DNA from: Usnea hakonensis
Taxonomy: Eukaryota > Ascomycota > Lecanoromycetes > Lecanorales > Parmeliaceae
Length of the DNA: 55,581 nt
Direction of reading: 5' to 3'
Assembly (NCBI GenBank): GCA_013423325.1
Contig: BLJB01000243.1
Coordinates: forward strand, 1 to 55,581
The position numbers were made by a program, and so were the translations under genes. Shown one piece after another: positions 31,101 to 43,773 of the stretch. The notes beneath the pieces were generated by a model, which was not told the origin of the DNA, did not search any database, and saw nothing but the letters and a program-made list of their open reading frames with translations. Numbering within the stretch: the stretch's first letter is position 1; every line of letters starts with the position of its first letter.

Positions 31101-34100
31101 ATCTGAATATACGGACGCTTGAGATGGCCTTGACCTGTCACGGGACGTTTGATGTCGATCCGCATCATCTTCCTGATCTCCTTGAACGGAACGAGGATAT
31201 TGCAGTCGCGACAGAATGCTCAATTATTATACACGATCGATGCCCGGTGGTGGTAGAAGATCAACCTGCATCGGTAAATCCACTATTACAGCGATCCCGG
31301 AGGCTCTCGTGTGTCCTCGAACCCCTTCTGCGCCAGCGGATTTTAGAGGTCCGCAACGGTCTCGATAGGACTATCGGTCGGCTTTGGGCGGGATATGTAT
31401 CGGGATCTCCATGGACGGCCTTGGAGACGCCCAGCGAGCGGTGGCTTGTCACGGAGACATCGAGTGGAGGTGGTCTTTCGTCGATGCTGGTCCACTACAA
31501 CCTGCTGGACGGAAGCTTGCTCGTTAATGGGTCACCGCTCACAAGGCTTCCCCACTCGTACGAATCTCATCCGACTTTCCGGCGACTATTTGGCGAGGTA
31601 AAGTATTCTATTCGAAACAGCGTGGGAAGGAGGGCTAATCGATTAATGGCCGAGATAGCAAGTTGTCGATGTTGTCCCGTCAACTATGAGTGGGATGGTT
31701 TTCGAGGCTCAGAATGTATTCTCCGACCACCAAGTAAGTATCCTCCTTTGCCTTTTTCTTTTCCCTCTTTTTTATACACGGAATTATGGAATGACAGAGC
31801 TGCTTGTGACGCTAACGAACACCACCATAGTTGTACTTTGGCATGTACGACTCCGAGCTCATCATCCGGGCAAGAAGACAAGGACAGGTCTATGAACTGC
31901 TCCCAGTACACGCACTCGCCGGCGACTTCCCAGAGTCTTTTGTTCACGATTACGCGCATTGGCTACACATTGAGACGGGCTTCATTGAATGGCGACCGTT
32001 ACCCCGTGCTTGGACACTGACGTCACAGAACTGGCACATGCGGTCCGGCAGCGGAAGGGCAAATTGGGTGCTACTTCGTGGTTCGTCGAGATTCATAGAC
32101 CTTCGTACGCCGACAGCGAAGGCCGTGTCAACAGTTCTGAGTCCTTTAGAACAGGCGACCCATGTCCACATCACATTCGACTGTGAGACGGAAGTGTTGG
32201 AAGTGCACTTGCCACGTCTGAAGCTTGACTTTTTCTTGAGGAAAGGCGCCACACAGCTTGAATCGAAGCAGTTCCGTGGAATGACCGTGGATCCCCATCA
32301 ATCGATTAGCACCCTAACCGGACTGGTCAACAAGCTTGTCCTTCGGGGAAATACCGATGCGTCGCGCACTGTCATTATCCCTCACGGCGACGTTCGCTTC
32401 GGACCGGAGGGCCACCACGTACGTGTACATATTGACGCTTCCACGCAGCATCTTTCGTATCACCTTTACGATATCGACCCTCAACTCGGGCGACTTGTCG
32501 ACAACGGCAGCCTTAAGAGCAAGCTATTCAAATGTTACCTTCACGCGGTCACAGCTCACTGTCTAACCGACGAGCTCACCGGTCGAACCGGCACTGAAGA
32601 AGCCCTCTATACTCTAGCATCCCCTTCGGTCCAGTCTTTTCTTAGGCTCGACCAAACAGAAATTGACCTCCTAGTACTTCTTGCACGACTGACTCCACGT
32701 CGTCACTACTACCCGCGGCACCTCCGGGTGATGCAGGAGGTAGGATGGGAGAGACTCTCTCCGATCTCACAGCATCCCTCTTTTTGTAATTCCGTACAGT
32801 CAATTTTTGAGCGAGCGCGAACGCTTGATCTATTTCATGACAAACCCACAGAACTACCGGATGCAGAAATCTGCGGTGACCATCACTTGCTTAAGAGAGC
32901 CGGCGTCCGGGATGCGGCATATCGTGTACACGGATTTGGGGCCGAGCATCATAGGACGAAACACGACGTCAATTACTTTGCCCGAGATAATGTCTCAAAT
33001 AGCATCCAAGAGTCTCAGGTGTGTCACACTGCGAAGCTAGTCGATAGCTGGTCGACAAACTTGAAGGGCTGCTCACAGTTACTCCGCGAGATCGAGTCAT
33101 GGGGGAAGCCGCTCAGTGCTCGCGGAACCGAAGGTCCCATTCGTCTAGGCTATGATATGGAATGGCTGAGTCCACCGGCTACTTTCCTCCCGAGAGACTG
33201 GTGTAAGCTGCAGACGGTTTTATCTCACAGTGTGGTGGAAATAGATAAATATAGAATCATGATATTCCTGTCCACCTTGGCGTACTCGCAGCACGCGAAA
33301 CAAGAGCTCGTCCAGACCCTTCTGGCTTTCGCAACGGTCCCCGAACTTCGTACGACAAGACCGCCGGACTACACGTCGTTCCAACTATCGCATGGATACA
33401 AAGCAGATAAGAAGAAATTGATGGACGTGGCGAGCAACAGCGGCCGACCGTTTTATTCGTGTCCGGAATCCAATCTGCCTCAATTCTCCTATGAAACTTT
33501 CGCAGACGCCGACGAGCGTCGCCGGGACGAGCACCAGGCGGCAGCGGAGGAATGCCTTGGCCGGTTCGTGGATGCTCTCATCTGCCAGTGGCCCGAAGAA
33601 AACGTGCGTGATCCAGTAGGCATTGGTTTCGACACCTATATATCCGTAAATGAGGCCATAGAGGATATGCGGATCTGGTTTCACAGCTGGTATCGTAACG
33701 CCAGGTTTAAAGAGTCTATCAGCGGAATACAAGGGATACTAGACGATCTGGACGCCGGAGACCAAGAGCTGCTAGGTTACTCCTTTTCGCAGCCCCACTA
33801 CGATTATCGTCCAAAGCGGAGTCATGTCGATTTCAATGATATCATGGGAAGACCTGCTCCCAGCTTTTCTCCGGCACGTCTTGAATGTTTTGATTCCTGG
33901 ATCGATCAGCAAGACGAAGATGGGGGGGACCGCGGCGAACTCAAGTCACTATTATCGCGCCTCTTATTGAAATCTTCAGGCGGCTATAAGCAACGATACG
34001 CCATTGACTTGATGGAGAGCTTCGACTCGCCCTATAACCGTGCAGAAGGCAGACTCAGCGGATCACCCAAGGCATTGAAGCCACTGCTGGAAGAACATCT

Positions 34101-37100
34101 GACGCGGTGCAAGAACCACGTCGATGAGGTGTATCAGATGATTCGTCGTTGCCTCGAGGCAGAAACGTCCACCACGCGTGAGCTAGCTTGTGGGGCGAAA
34201 ATGTGGCCTCGCTTATCGAACACCTCGCTCCTCCAACACCTTGCACGTGGCAAAGTGGCCTCGTTACCTGACGACTGGAAGTTTTGCTTGATTGAGTATG
34301 GACTGACCATATCAAACCTGCAACGGGTCCAGCGCCTCCTGACGTGTCTCGGAAAAGACTCAGAACTGCTGAGCGAACTCGCCAACCCAGGCCATCAAGG
34401 GTGGGACCCGGTCCACTATACGGACTGGTTACTTTTCGAGATCGAAAACAACGTCTTAATCCGACAGGTGCAAGCTCAAATTGCCCAGGAAATGATGTCA
34501 CCATCGTCCGGTGCGAATTCGATCCTGCAGCTGAACATGGGCGAAGGAAAGTCGTCCGTCATCGTTCCCATCGTGGCCGCGGCTCTGGCCGATGGAAAGA
34601 AGCTTGTGCGGGTCGTCGTCCTCAAACCACTATCCAGCCAGATGTTCCAGGTACTGCTGAGGACTCTCGGTGGCATGCTTGGGAAACGCATCTTCCACAT
34701 GCCGATCTCACGGTCAGTCCGGGTGGACGTGCCCAAGGCGAGAAAAGTCCAAATCCTGTGCGAAGAATGTATGCGCACTGGTGGGGTGCTTCTCGTCCAG
34801 CCGGAGCACCTCCTTTCCTTTGAACTGATGGGCCTCGAACGACTGCTGTCCGGCGAGTCGGAGCTGGGCAACGTGCTGATCGATACACAACGTTGGCTGG
34901 AGGATAAATCCCGTGATATCCTCGACGAAAGTGATGAAATCTTGAGTGTCCGGTTCGAGCTGATTTATACCATGGGTACACAACGCGCAATCGAATGTAG
35001 CCCGGACCGATGGACCATAATCGAACACGTCTTGGGACTTGTGAGCTGCTTCGCACAGCCAGTCCTTCAACTTTTCCCACAGGGCTTGGAGCTCCGATCG
35101 GTGTCTCCGGGAAGTTTCCCTCGCATGCGGATTCTGCAGCCTTCCGCGGCCGATAAGCTTCTGGACATGGTAGCGAGAAAGGTGTGTGAAACGGGTCTGC
35201 CGGGAGTCCCCGTATGGAATCTTCCCCAACACGTACGAGCAGTCCTGTTTCGCTTTCTCACAGATCTCAACATGGCCGAAGCCGATATCGAGCTGTTGCA
35301 GCATCGCGTGTTTGCTCTGGACTCGACGAGGAAGAGTTTGCTTCTTCTTAAAGGCCTGATTGCGGGAGGGGTCCTGGTATTTGCGCTGCAGCAAAAACGA
35401 TGGCGCGTCAATTACGGACTTGACCTGTCGCGGACTATGCTCGCGGTACCTTATCGGGCAAAGGACAATCCAGCCACGCGGGCAGAGTTCAGCCACCCCG
35501 ATGCAACTATCGTTCTCACCTGTCTCAGTTATTACTACAGTGGCCTGTCGGAGGAGCAGTTACATACCGCCTTCGAAAAGCTACTCTTGTCCGACCATGC
35601 CCAGGAAGAATATGAACGCTGGGTACAGGACGCTCCGGAACTACCATTTGCTTTTCGACAGTTGACTAGCATCAATCTGAGCGACCCTGCGCAGTGTTCG
35701 CAGATGGTTTTCCCTCCCCTGCGGCTCGCCAAAGGTGTAATCGATTTCTACATGTCACGGATCGTATTTCCGAAGGAGATGAAGGAGTTTCCACACAAGC
35801 TGTCTTCCTCGGGCTGGGATGTCGCACGAACGAAAGTTCATCCGACGACGGGATTCAGTGGGACAAATGACAGCAGATACATCTTACCGCTGTCCATCGA
35901 GCAGCGCGATCTCCCGGCACAGTTCCACACAAATGCGGCAGTGCTCGACTGTCTGCTGCGGTCCGAGAACTCTTTCAAACACGCCATGGAGGAGTCCGGA
36001 AGTGAAAGCCTCGATGCAGGATCGTTGCTGCAAATGGTCGTCAGATCGGAGCCGCCCGTGCGCGTCATTCTCGATGTAGGAGCGCAAGTGTTGGAGTGGA
36101 AGAACGAGGAAGTCGTACGTAGATGGCTCTCGCGCGTTCCAGACGCACAAGCTGCCGTATTCTTCGATGATCGGAACGATCTGTTGGTCTTGAGTCGTGA
36201 CGGCGGCATGGAATCGCTGATGATTTCACCTTTTGCGAAGCAGATGGACCAGTGCCTGGTGTACCTCGACGAGGCTCATACACGAGGGACGGACTTGAAG
36301 CTACCGACGAATTACCGGGCCGCCGTGACTCTAGGGCCTGACCTTACCAAGGATCGACTTGTGCAGGGTATGACCTCATCCCGAGAAACTGTATTCCCCA
36401 TTGCTAACCCAATCAGCGTGCATGCGGATGCGGAAGCTAGGGAAAGGCCAATCGGTTATGTTTTGCGGGTCCATGGAAGTTGAACGCAAAATTCTCCACT
36501 GCAGCGGTAAAAGTCGAGGCGATACCATCGAGGTAGCCGACGTGTTACAATAGAGCATTTCGGAAACCTGCATACACACGAAGAAATGCATTCCGTTGTG
36601 GGCGACACAAGGGGTGCGGTATCAACATCGCCATATAGCATGGGCGAAGTCGTCCATCGGTGGAGGTAGAGACACTGCACTAGGGATGGCAAAGTCGTTG
36701 CTGGAAGTTGAGGCGCAAAGCCTGCAGGACCGATACGGATCTGAAGGACGGCGATCAGAAGAACAAATGTTGTTACATAACGGGTGGGAGAAATCACTCT
36801 CCAAACGGAAGACGCAATTGGAAGCCATTCGGGCCAAGTGTCGAGAATTCGAACTGACATCGTTCAATAACGCAACACTTCGGGAGGAACAGGAGCGCGA
36901 GCTGTCACCAGAGAACGAGCAGGAACGACAAGTTGAGCGTCCGCTGGCACTTACACCATGCACTCATAGCGTACATCGGGATGTGAAACGCTTTGTTCAC
37001 CAAGGCATTCTTGACCGTGATTCAGATGCCTTTCAGCCTGCGTTCGAGCTTTTCAGCAGCACGAGCGCCATGGGATGTCTTGAAGTGGAAGCGTGGCCGG

Positions 37101-37714
37101 TGCATTTACTGGTCACGGCCGATTTTGCCCGAACGGTACACCCTTCAGGAAATCATGATCTGGACTCGTTTCTCAGGCCTGTACACTGGGTCGTAAGCGG
37201 AAAGAACCGCAACACGGTTGACTGCGTAGTCTTGAGCCCATTCGAAGCTCACACATTACTGCCGTCTATACGCCAGCACAAGGTCGTCACCCTACACGTC
37301 TACTCACCTCGTGTCAGCATGTCTATGCGCGCACTAGAAGATCTTTCGTTTTGCGCCATTCCTGCGGTACCCAAATGTTGGTCCAACCCTCCTTTCGCTA
37401 TGCTGCTCAATCTGTTTGCCGGTCAGCTCTATCTGAGGACTTATGAGGAGTATCTTTCGGTCTGTCGGTTCTTAGGGCTCGGCTTTCGCCCACCGTACGA
37501 GCAAATTCAGGTCGCATGCGACGGATTCATCAGTCCAACAAGCAGGTCAGGATTTGACGCGCTCATGGAGAGCGTGTGTCCCTTTACGACCAGTCCGGTT
37601 GGGTTTCTAAGGATTCTGATGGCGTTGAGGAGGAAAGGGCAGAGTTTCCAAAAATCTCATTTGGGTAGAATCCTGCATGGGGAATTGCTTGCCAGGGAAG
37701 AGTTCCCAGGGTGA
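28172..37714 (+). pseudogene. Giant DUF6606/DUF3638/DUF3645 protein gene with two in-frame stops
   Basis: Four exons: 28172-31597, 31659-31733, 31831-36367 and 36417-37714 (introns 61, 97 and 49 bases), 3,111 codons before the final stop. The N-terminus (MRKDLNYIVDHVFLPSKLPQ) is DUF6606-like. Residues around 2071 hold a Walker-A-like NMGEGKSSVIVPIVAAAL (DUF3638). DDRNDLLVLSRDG and YLDEAHTRGTDLKLP (DEAH at 2647-2650) followed by LTKDRLVQACMRMRKLGKGQ mark DUF3645. This family of about 3,000-aa fungal proteins is often named 'ubiquitinyl hydrolase', but the core looks like a helicase/SecA-like NTPase and its biochemistry is unsettled. Two codons are broken: TGA at 31025-31027 (codon 952; Arg CGA is the likely ancestor) and TAG at 36551-36553 (codon 2725; Trp TGG is likely). 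Everything else is open and splices in phase, so inactivation is recent, or readthrough occurs. Confidence 0.8.
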
Positions 37715-37717
37715 ACG

Positions 37718-40700
37718 AAGTTCGAGTCAGAAGCGATTTTGCAGCTTGAGGTTGTTGTTATGCGGCTATACCTTTTTGACATCGAACTGTTCATTGATGC
37801 CCAGATTCAGAAGAACTCGAACCTTCGAAGGATAGTGGAAAGAAGCCCCTCCTTGCGTGGTGATATTAAAGAAGGCGTTGTAAGGACTGCAAGAGAAATG
37901 TGCGCTCATCATCCCAAGGTGAAGTCCATATCTGCCCAGTGTCACATTGTTAAGTATTGTCCAGGTTTTTACTGGCTCGGCTTCACGTGGAGTCTCTGGC
38001 AAGTGCAGCCGCGTTGTCCATTCGGCACGTCCGAAACAGACTAAAAAGTCTACCTACTACATTGATGTCAACTTACGATGAAGCCATGCATAGAATTACC
38101 AATCAGGATGCTGAATGCAAGAGTATCGCATTGAAGACCCTCGCATGGGTTAACTACGCTTTTCGATCCTTATCGTCGAAGGAGCTTCAGCATGCCTTGG
38201 CCATTGAACCTGGAGGCAGTGAGTTAGATAATGAGCTCATCATGGATGAGCAAAATATTACAGCGTTGTGCGCAGGTCTGATCACTGTCGATCCTGGCAC
38301 CGATACTGTAAATTTCGTTCACTATACAGCATATGATTACTTTGAGGAGAAACGGCATGCATATTTTCCGCAGTTTCATGGAAGCATCACAATGAGCTGT
38401 GCTACATACCTTACGATGCCTGCTCTTCACAACGTGACGATAGGGACAATCGCTCGAAGATTTCCGTTGGCATGTTACGCAGCTCAGTACATGGGAGAGC
38501 ATGCACGACAACATCCAGAAGAGACTCTTGAACAGTCAATTCTGGAAGCTGTTTATCAGTTACTTTCGAGTTCTGGACAAAGAAAGACTCTACTGTCTCT
38601 GTTGGATGGCCTGGATCTGATTAAATCAGGCTTCTACTCATCGAGTAGCGAGACACCGCCTGAAGATGATCCTGCGGATACTATGGGTATGGATACACTT
38701 GCTGTTACAGAACCCAAGTTCGCCGGGTCGCAGAAAACCACGATTCTTGAAGTAACAGCCCTGCATCTGGCTGCTTCAATGGGCCTCGCGAAAGTGGCCT
38801 CAATGATACTCAAAGAAACTCCAAACATCGATGCTGTTGACGAAACGGGAAAGACAGCCTTGGCGGTTGCAATAGAAAGAGGATTCGAGAAGGCAGTCGA
38901 ATTCTTGGTAAATAGTGGTGCGCGCGTTGATCTACATGAACCACACGGACAGCAGGTCTTCCTTCTGCTCGCGGAAAAACGCTGGGCCGTTGTAGCGGAC
39001 ATTGTCGCAGAAAGGGCTAAAGCAGCGGTAACAGCGAAAGCTTTGGATGTTTCTCTTCTGATCTCTGCATACTCCGGCGACGTCGCAGGTGCGTCTCACT
39101 TCTTGGTGCAAGGATCTGGCGACAAAGAGAATCAGCACGCTGGAGCGCTAGCCTTGTTCATTGCCGTTGAGCGTGCTGATCCCAGCATGGTGCAAACACT
39201 TTTGTCTTACAACGTAGATGTGAACTCCCGAGACAATGTAGGTCAAACCTCGCTCCATCGAGCGACCCGAGGAGGAAATGAGAACATTATGAGAATCCTT
39301 TTGGATCATGGGGCGGAGGTTGACATTGTGAATGATGAATGGAATACACCTTGGAGCGCAAACGTCAAACTTAGAAACGACAAGGTGTTGGGTGTCTTAC
39401 TTGGAGCCGGAGCGGATCCAAATAGAAGGGATCAAGATGGGGCTACTAAACTCTATGGCGCTGCAGCCGGTGGCAATGTAGACCTCGTCAAATTCCTCCT
39501 TAAAAGCGGCACCAACCCCTCACTCAGAACTGACTATGACTGGGCACCACTATACTGGGCCTCATATCACGGGCACCTTGAATGTGTGAAGCTACTCTTG
39601 GATGCCGGCGCAGAAACAAGTCCAGTCTCTGACCAAAGGACGACGCCGCTGGATCTGGCTTATCCCATGGATTGGTAAATCTGGTTCAATAAAGGCTTGG
39701 CAGCACACCAAAACTTCTTTATTTTAGATCAACCCAAAACGACATCTATAGATAAAACTTTTGGCTACAAAGTTATAGATCTTCCTAAATAGAACAAGTT
39801 TTATATTGAGTACTTTTCGAGAAAGGTGATTGTTGTTGAAGCGCAGCGAGTTGAAAAAAGGGACTGTTTTTGATGTTCGGTCGCTTACCCCTGAGTATTG
39901 AACCGTACCAATCCATGGGATAGAAACAATCAACGCGCAGTGTCCGATATACTAGTCCAAAAGGGGGCCAAAGAAGCTAAAGTACTGACTCTTGAGGCCT
40001 CTAATACGCTCATTGAACAATCGGAGGATACTGAAGGCTTTGTCCATGTAAATGAGACTGCCGAGGCTCTCACACACACTGGACCAGCCGACTTAGATAC
40101 CAATATGGTCATGACGCTAACATTTGATCGGCCACTTGAGCAAAGTCTTGTAATTGGGCAATTCATCTATCCGGATCGCCGTCATTCTGCTACGTTGGAC
40201 TTCCATGATTTTGCTGGTGAAAAGACTCAACCTTACCAGATTTCTCATATGATGGACAGTTCTGTACCAATCATGAGTGTTAGGCGGTCAGAGACTCGTC
40301 CGTTAATGGGTGAATACCCCTTATCACCTGAGATGTTTACTCGCGAAGACCTTCTGTACGACATTTCTCGCGTTTCAACCGACTATCAAGAATTGGAATT
40401 ACGGAGCCACTCAAAAGCCTCTCTTCCCGGTCTAATACGCATGCGCCGGGGTTGGTCTGGTGGGTGGAAAGCACACCACGAGCATGGCGGCTCCTCCATC
40501 CTACTCTTTCGCACCACACCCGAGTGGTCCCAGCCTGAGGATCCAGGCTCGCGTTGGACGACTGAAGATGGGAGACTGTTGGCAAGGACTAGGTCAGACC
40601 TCGAATGCACGATGAGGGTCGAGGATACTCTGGATTCTGGGTTACTGGATGCTCTTGTTGCATGTTGGATTGCAAAGCAATGGTCTCATATCGTAACAAC

Positions 40701-40734
40701 CCACAAAGGACGAAGTGAAAAAACATCGAAATAG
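37718..40734 (+). pseudogene. NACHT-ankyrin NLR, 5'-truncated and interrupted
   Basis: It begins inside the NACHT region (ELFIDAQIQKNSNLRRIVER, then DIKEGVVRTAREM). An intron at 37900-37964 (65 bases, phase 2) joins it to FLLARLHVESLASAAALSIR and the post-NACHT winged-helix/GPI-like segment (LMSTYDEAMHRI, LSSKELQHALAIE, VHYTAYDYFEEKR). Ankyrin repeats follow in the frame to 39678 (TALHLAASMGLAKVASMIL, GQTSLHRATRGGNENIMRIL, DGATKLYGAAAGGNVDLVKF and others). A C-terminal domain (39898-40734: NMVMTLTFDRPLEQSLVIGQ, ELRSHSKASLPGLIRMR, GSSILLFRTTPEWSQP) is cut off by a fold-back insertion at 39661-39922. The N-terminal effector and P-loop are absent: the truncation point lies a few bases after the stop of the giant gene. 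Not functional as an NLR. Confidence 0.75.
39661..39922. mobile_element. Fold-back insertion inside the ankyrin NLR
   Basis: TATCCCATGGATTGGTA at 39661-39677 is the exact reverse complement of 39906-39922. A second block, GGTTCAATA at 39683-39691, mirrors TATTGAACC at 39896-39904. The enclosed sequence of about 200 bases is AT-rich and non-coding, unlike the NLR around it. The left arm is still read as ankyrin coding (LAYPMDW). The structure therefore looks like a MITE or a snap-back duplication of local sequence. Confidence 0.65.
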
Positions 40735-41971
40735 CTGTGTATGTTACGGATTCCCTCACCGGACATACCGGACATACCATGTCTTGGTGGTCTAGGCACC
40801 GCACACACCTTTTCTGCCTCATGTTTAGTGCTTCATTCGCCACATTCGAACTATGCGAATCGCATGCAATGCACAGGGAGGTAGGAGGTAGCAGCAACAG
40901 TGGTTGGCCTGTCTCATAGCCATGGGTAGGCCGAACAGTGACCCCTGAAGAGGTATATTCAGGCCCATTGCCACAGCGCTAAGAAGACTCCCATATCTAT
41001 TCGATATAGACCCGGAGTGAAAACGTAGCTATATATATATACAGGCAGGGGTGGGTGGGCGAAAACAAAACGATGCAATGGCTCTGAAAGAGATGAATCG
41101 ACTGAAGAACCATTGCAGTGCAAACAGCCATATATATACACTCTTCCTGGGACACTGTCTCTTGGCATGTGGCCTCATGGCCATAATGCGATTATGCGAT
41201 ATACGAAATGAGCAAATCTCACTGAAACCAGTTATGCGAATATGCGATATACGAAATCACTAACCCCCAGTCCTACTGTGGCGAAGATACTCATTCCACT
41301 ACATACATTATTACCATACACGATTATGACCATATCATATTCCATTCCGTGACAGTGTAAGACACAAGCGTATAAGCTCCCGAATCGCGTCATTATGTTC
41401 CAGCGACGAAAGTGTATCAGTACTTATTTCACATTGATTACGCGGTCTCTGTGTAGGCGGAGGATTCAATGGACGAAGCCTGAGCTATTTTTTTCAAATT
41501 TCCAGGCTCTCAATGTATACGCATGACTTACCACCCATAGTCTTATGAATATCAAAATACGCTCTTAATCGGGTGACAGAATTTGATAATGGTCAGATAA
41601 TGGCCGACTTATTGATCTCAAGCGTGCACAAATACACTCAGACATAAGCTCGACGGAGTCAATTCTGACCCCTCCAACTCCGTTTTTGGTCCCTATATCT
41701 GTTCCGGGTGTTCCATTTCTGACTCCTCTCCACTTCTCGACGTGGATGTGAACGGCGGATGTGCTGGGCTAGAGATTCTATATGAGGATTGGTGTATCCT
41801 GTAGTGTTATAATGGTAATGTCTGTCTGCTTGCTCGGAACGGGTATTGAACCAGGACACTAGATGATAGTATGACGTGACACTATATCTCCCCGCTTATC
41901 GAAGACCAAAATCGGTTCGAAGTGACCCCATTCTTAAGTGTGGATCTTAGCCTCTTCCGTGAAGGATCCTT
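40735..41971. other. Intergenic with repeat debris
   Basis: Holds repeat copy 2 (41130-41290). On the minus strand at 41659-41859 a chain of 'CAAAAACGGAG/AAATGGAAC' words resembles 7060-7190. No gene is supported. Confidence 0.3.
41130..41290. repeat. Dispersed repeat, copy 2 (partner 2540-2710)
   Basis: Contains ATGCGATATACGAAATCACT followed by AACCCCCAGTCCTACTG, matching copy 1 with few changes, and a duplicated GCGATATACGAAA motif (41187-41205 and 41240-41256). Confidence 0.55.
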
Positions 41972-42805
41972 TCACCGCGTCTTGGATATTCTACGCGGTT
42001 TCCCCCAGCTCCTGTCTGGTTTAGTGCCTGCAACGCGACCTTTAGGTTTGGACCGTGGGAACGGAGCTGTTTGCGAGATCACGACTGAGCTCAACTCCGC
42101 AATAGAAGTTGATGTATTCATCCTCTCTTTCTGTTTCGATATCCGATCGCTTCTGCGCAGCATAACCTCGGTAGGTTGGGGTTGTGCATTCCTTTCTAGT
42201 TCGGCAGCTAAATCCGCTTCCAATGCACCGGACCTCTTTTTGCTGGTAGATAATCGGCGGCTTCTGCGCGGAGCAATGTCGGCAGGCGGGGGTAGTGACA
42301 TAGTTATATTAAGGCTTTGGTTTTGACCATCGTCAAGCTCTGCGGAGATTGTCGACTGTCGTTGAAGACGTAGTGCTTTTCTTCCAGCAGCTTTTGATAC
42401 CTTTGATGAATGGATTGGACTAAGCGTAGAATTTCCTGAAGGACGATGTTTCTCGTTGTTGTGATTACTTCGCGGGGCTGATTCATTAGATCGATTAGAT
42501 CTAAGATCTTTGAGCGTGGTTTGATTTCTGATTGTTGTGCATACTGTTTTGTGAATGTGACGAGCGACATCCGGAATGGCTGTTGCGATGAGCTTTATAA
42601 GTCTGGCCTATCAGTCCAGTCTTTTGAGCATCTGCTTAATCAGATCTATCCCAAGTGGAGGGCAGACTCGTGGTGGAGGCGGTAGAGGTCGCAGCAGTGG
42701 AGGACGTGGGTTGAGTACCCACAGTACCCTGACAGAGATGAGACACATTTTATACTCTTCTTTGAGCAATACCTTTTGCAGCAGTCGTTCTCTACTTTGC
42801 GCCAT
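41972..42805 (-). CDS. Basic, low-complexity hypothetical protein
   Basis: The minus strand is open without a stop from 42607 to the stop at 41972 (211 codons). It reads PDVARHIHKTVCTTIRNQTT, LRSNRSNESAPRSNHNNEKH, RQSTISAELDDGQNQSLNIT, LPPPADIAPRRSRRLSTSKK and LRRSDRISKQKERMN. The two 'RRSxRxS' motifs and the high Arg/Ser/Lys content suggest a nuclear or nucleic-acid-binding protein. A short first exon from the ATG at 42805 (MAQSRERLLQK) with an intron ending ACTGATAG at 42608 would join in phase, but donor choice is uncertain. A second frame (42304-42570) overlaps. No family recognised; a retroelement gag-like origin is possible. Confidence 0.35.
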
Positions 42806-42854
42806 ACAATTATTATTTCGGTTGGCGGGTCAAAGAATACTCCAGAATCTCTGA

Positions 42855-43773
42855 TGAAACAGTTGCTATTTATATATCGACGTCTCGTCTGATGTCCAAA
42901 AGAGCAGCCATCTTCTCGGGTACGTACCGCATACCCATTTTCTTTCCCACGATCCTACCATGCCCTGCACATGAGCTAGCGGTGTCAGGGTGGTCTTGAA
43001 TTATGAAGAGCAAATTTGGTAGGAAACAGTTGTTTAATATGTATGGTAGCTTAGGTCTAGGGCTAATCCTCTGCGCTATACCTAATTCGGAAGGATCAGG
43101 GTCAATAATGACTGAAGTAAATGCATAGAGGAATAATCTACACAGGTGGGTGTAGTCCAGTTATGTAGGCCTCATGGGAGGCTACCCCTTACACGCGCTT
43201 TCAATAGCAGGCCTGCCCATACATTCCATGCTTAGACCTCCGGTTTCTTCCCTAGCAGCTGGTAGCTCCATTTTGGCTCCAAGCTAATTACACTAGTTAG
43301 GGGTTGCATTCCAACAGGTGGGCGCTAATTTAGCATCTCGAAGCCGTGCCAAGGCTTTTGCGTCATTGACCACACCACTTTGTCCTGCAACTATCTCGTG
43401 CTGTTTCACACCAGCGGCTACATAAACCTCTACCCTCTCATTTCAATCTACATGGCCTACAGTCAAGCAAAGTCAAACATCAAGAAAAGTGGGCGGCAAC
43501 GTCTAGTACTAAAGGATCAAGGTGGAGTACTCGGAGTCTGCACTGGGTGTTTGAGCTGACCGTCCGTAGGGAAGCGGCCACAGGGCATCAAAAAACACGG
43601 AGCCATTCGCAAAAGCGCACGCCTACAAGCGAAAAACTTATCTCGCAAGCAGTCCATATCCAGAGATAACCATATTCGGAAAGGGCAGGCACTTCCTCCT
43701 CCAGCAAGCGACATCCTCGGGGGCAGAACAGTATGTTCCTCCATTGCCCTTTATCACCTGTGATACTACTGAC
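42855..43773. other. Intergenic, nothing recognised
   Basis: No supported gene. Minus-strand frames at 43517-43809 look like shadows. The DUF7924 gene promoter is presumably in the last few hundred bases. Confidence 0.3.

Noticed and set aside
34055..35496. Long minus-strand open frames inside the giant gene (149-260 codons)
   Set aside because: They are antisense shadows of a GC-richer coding exon. The sense frame carries the family motifs.
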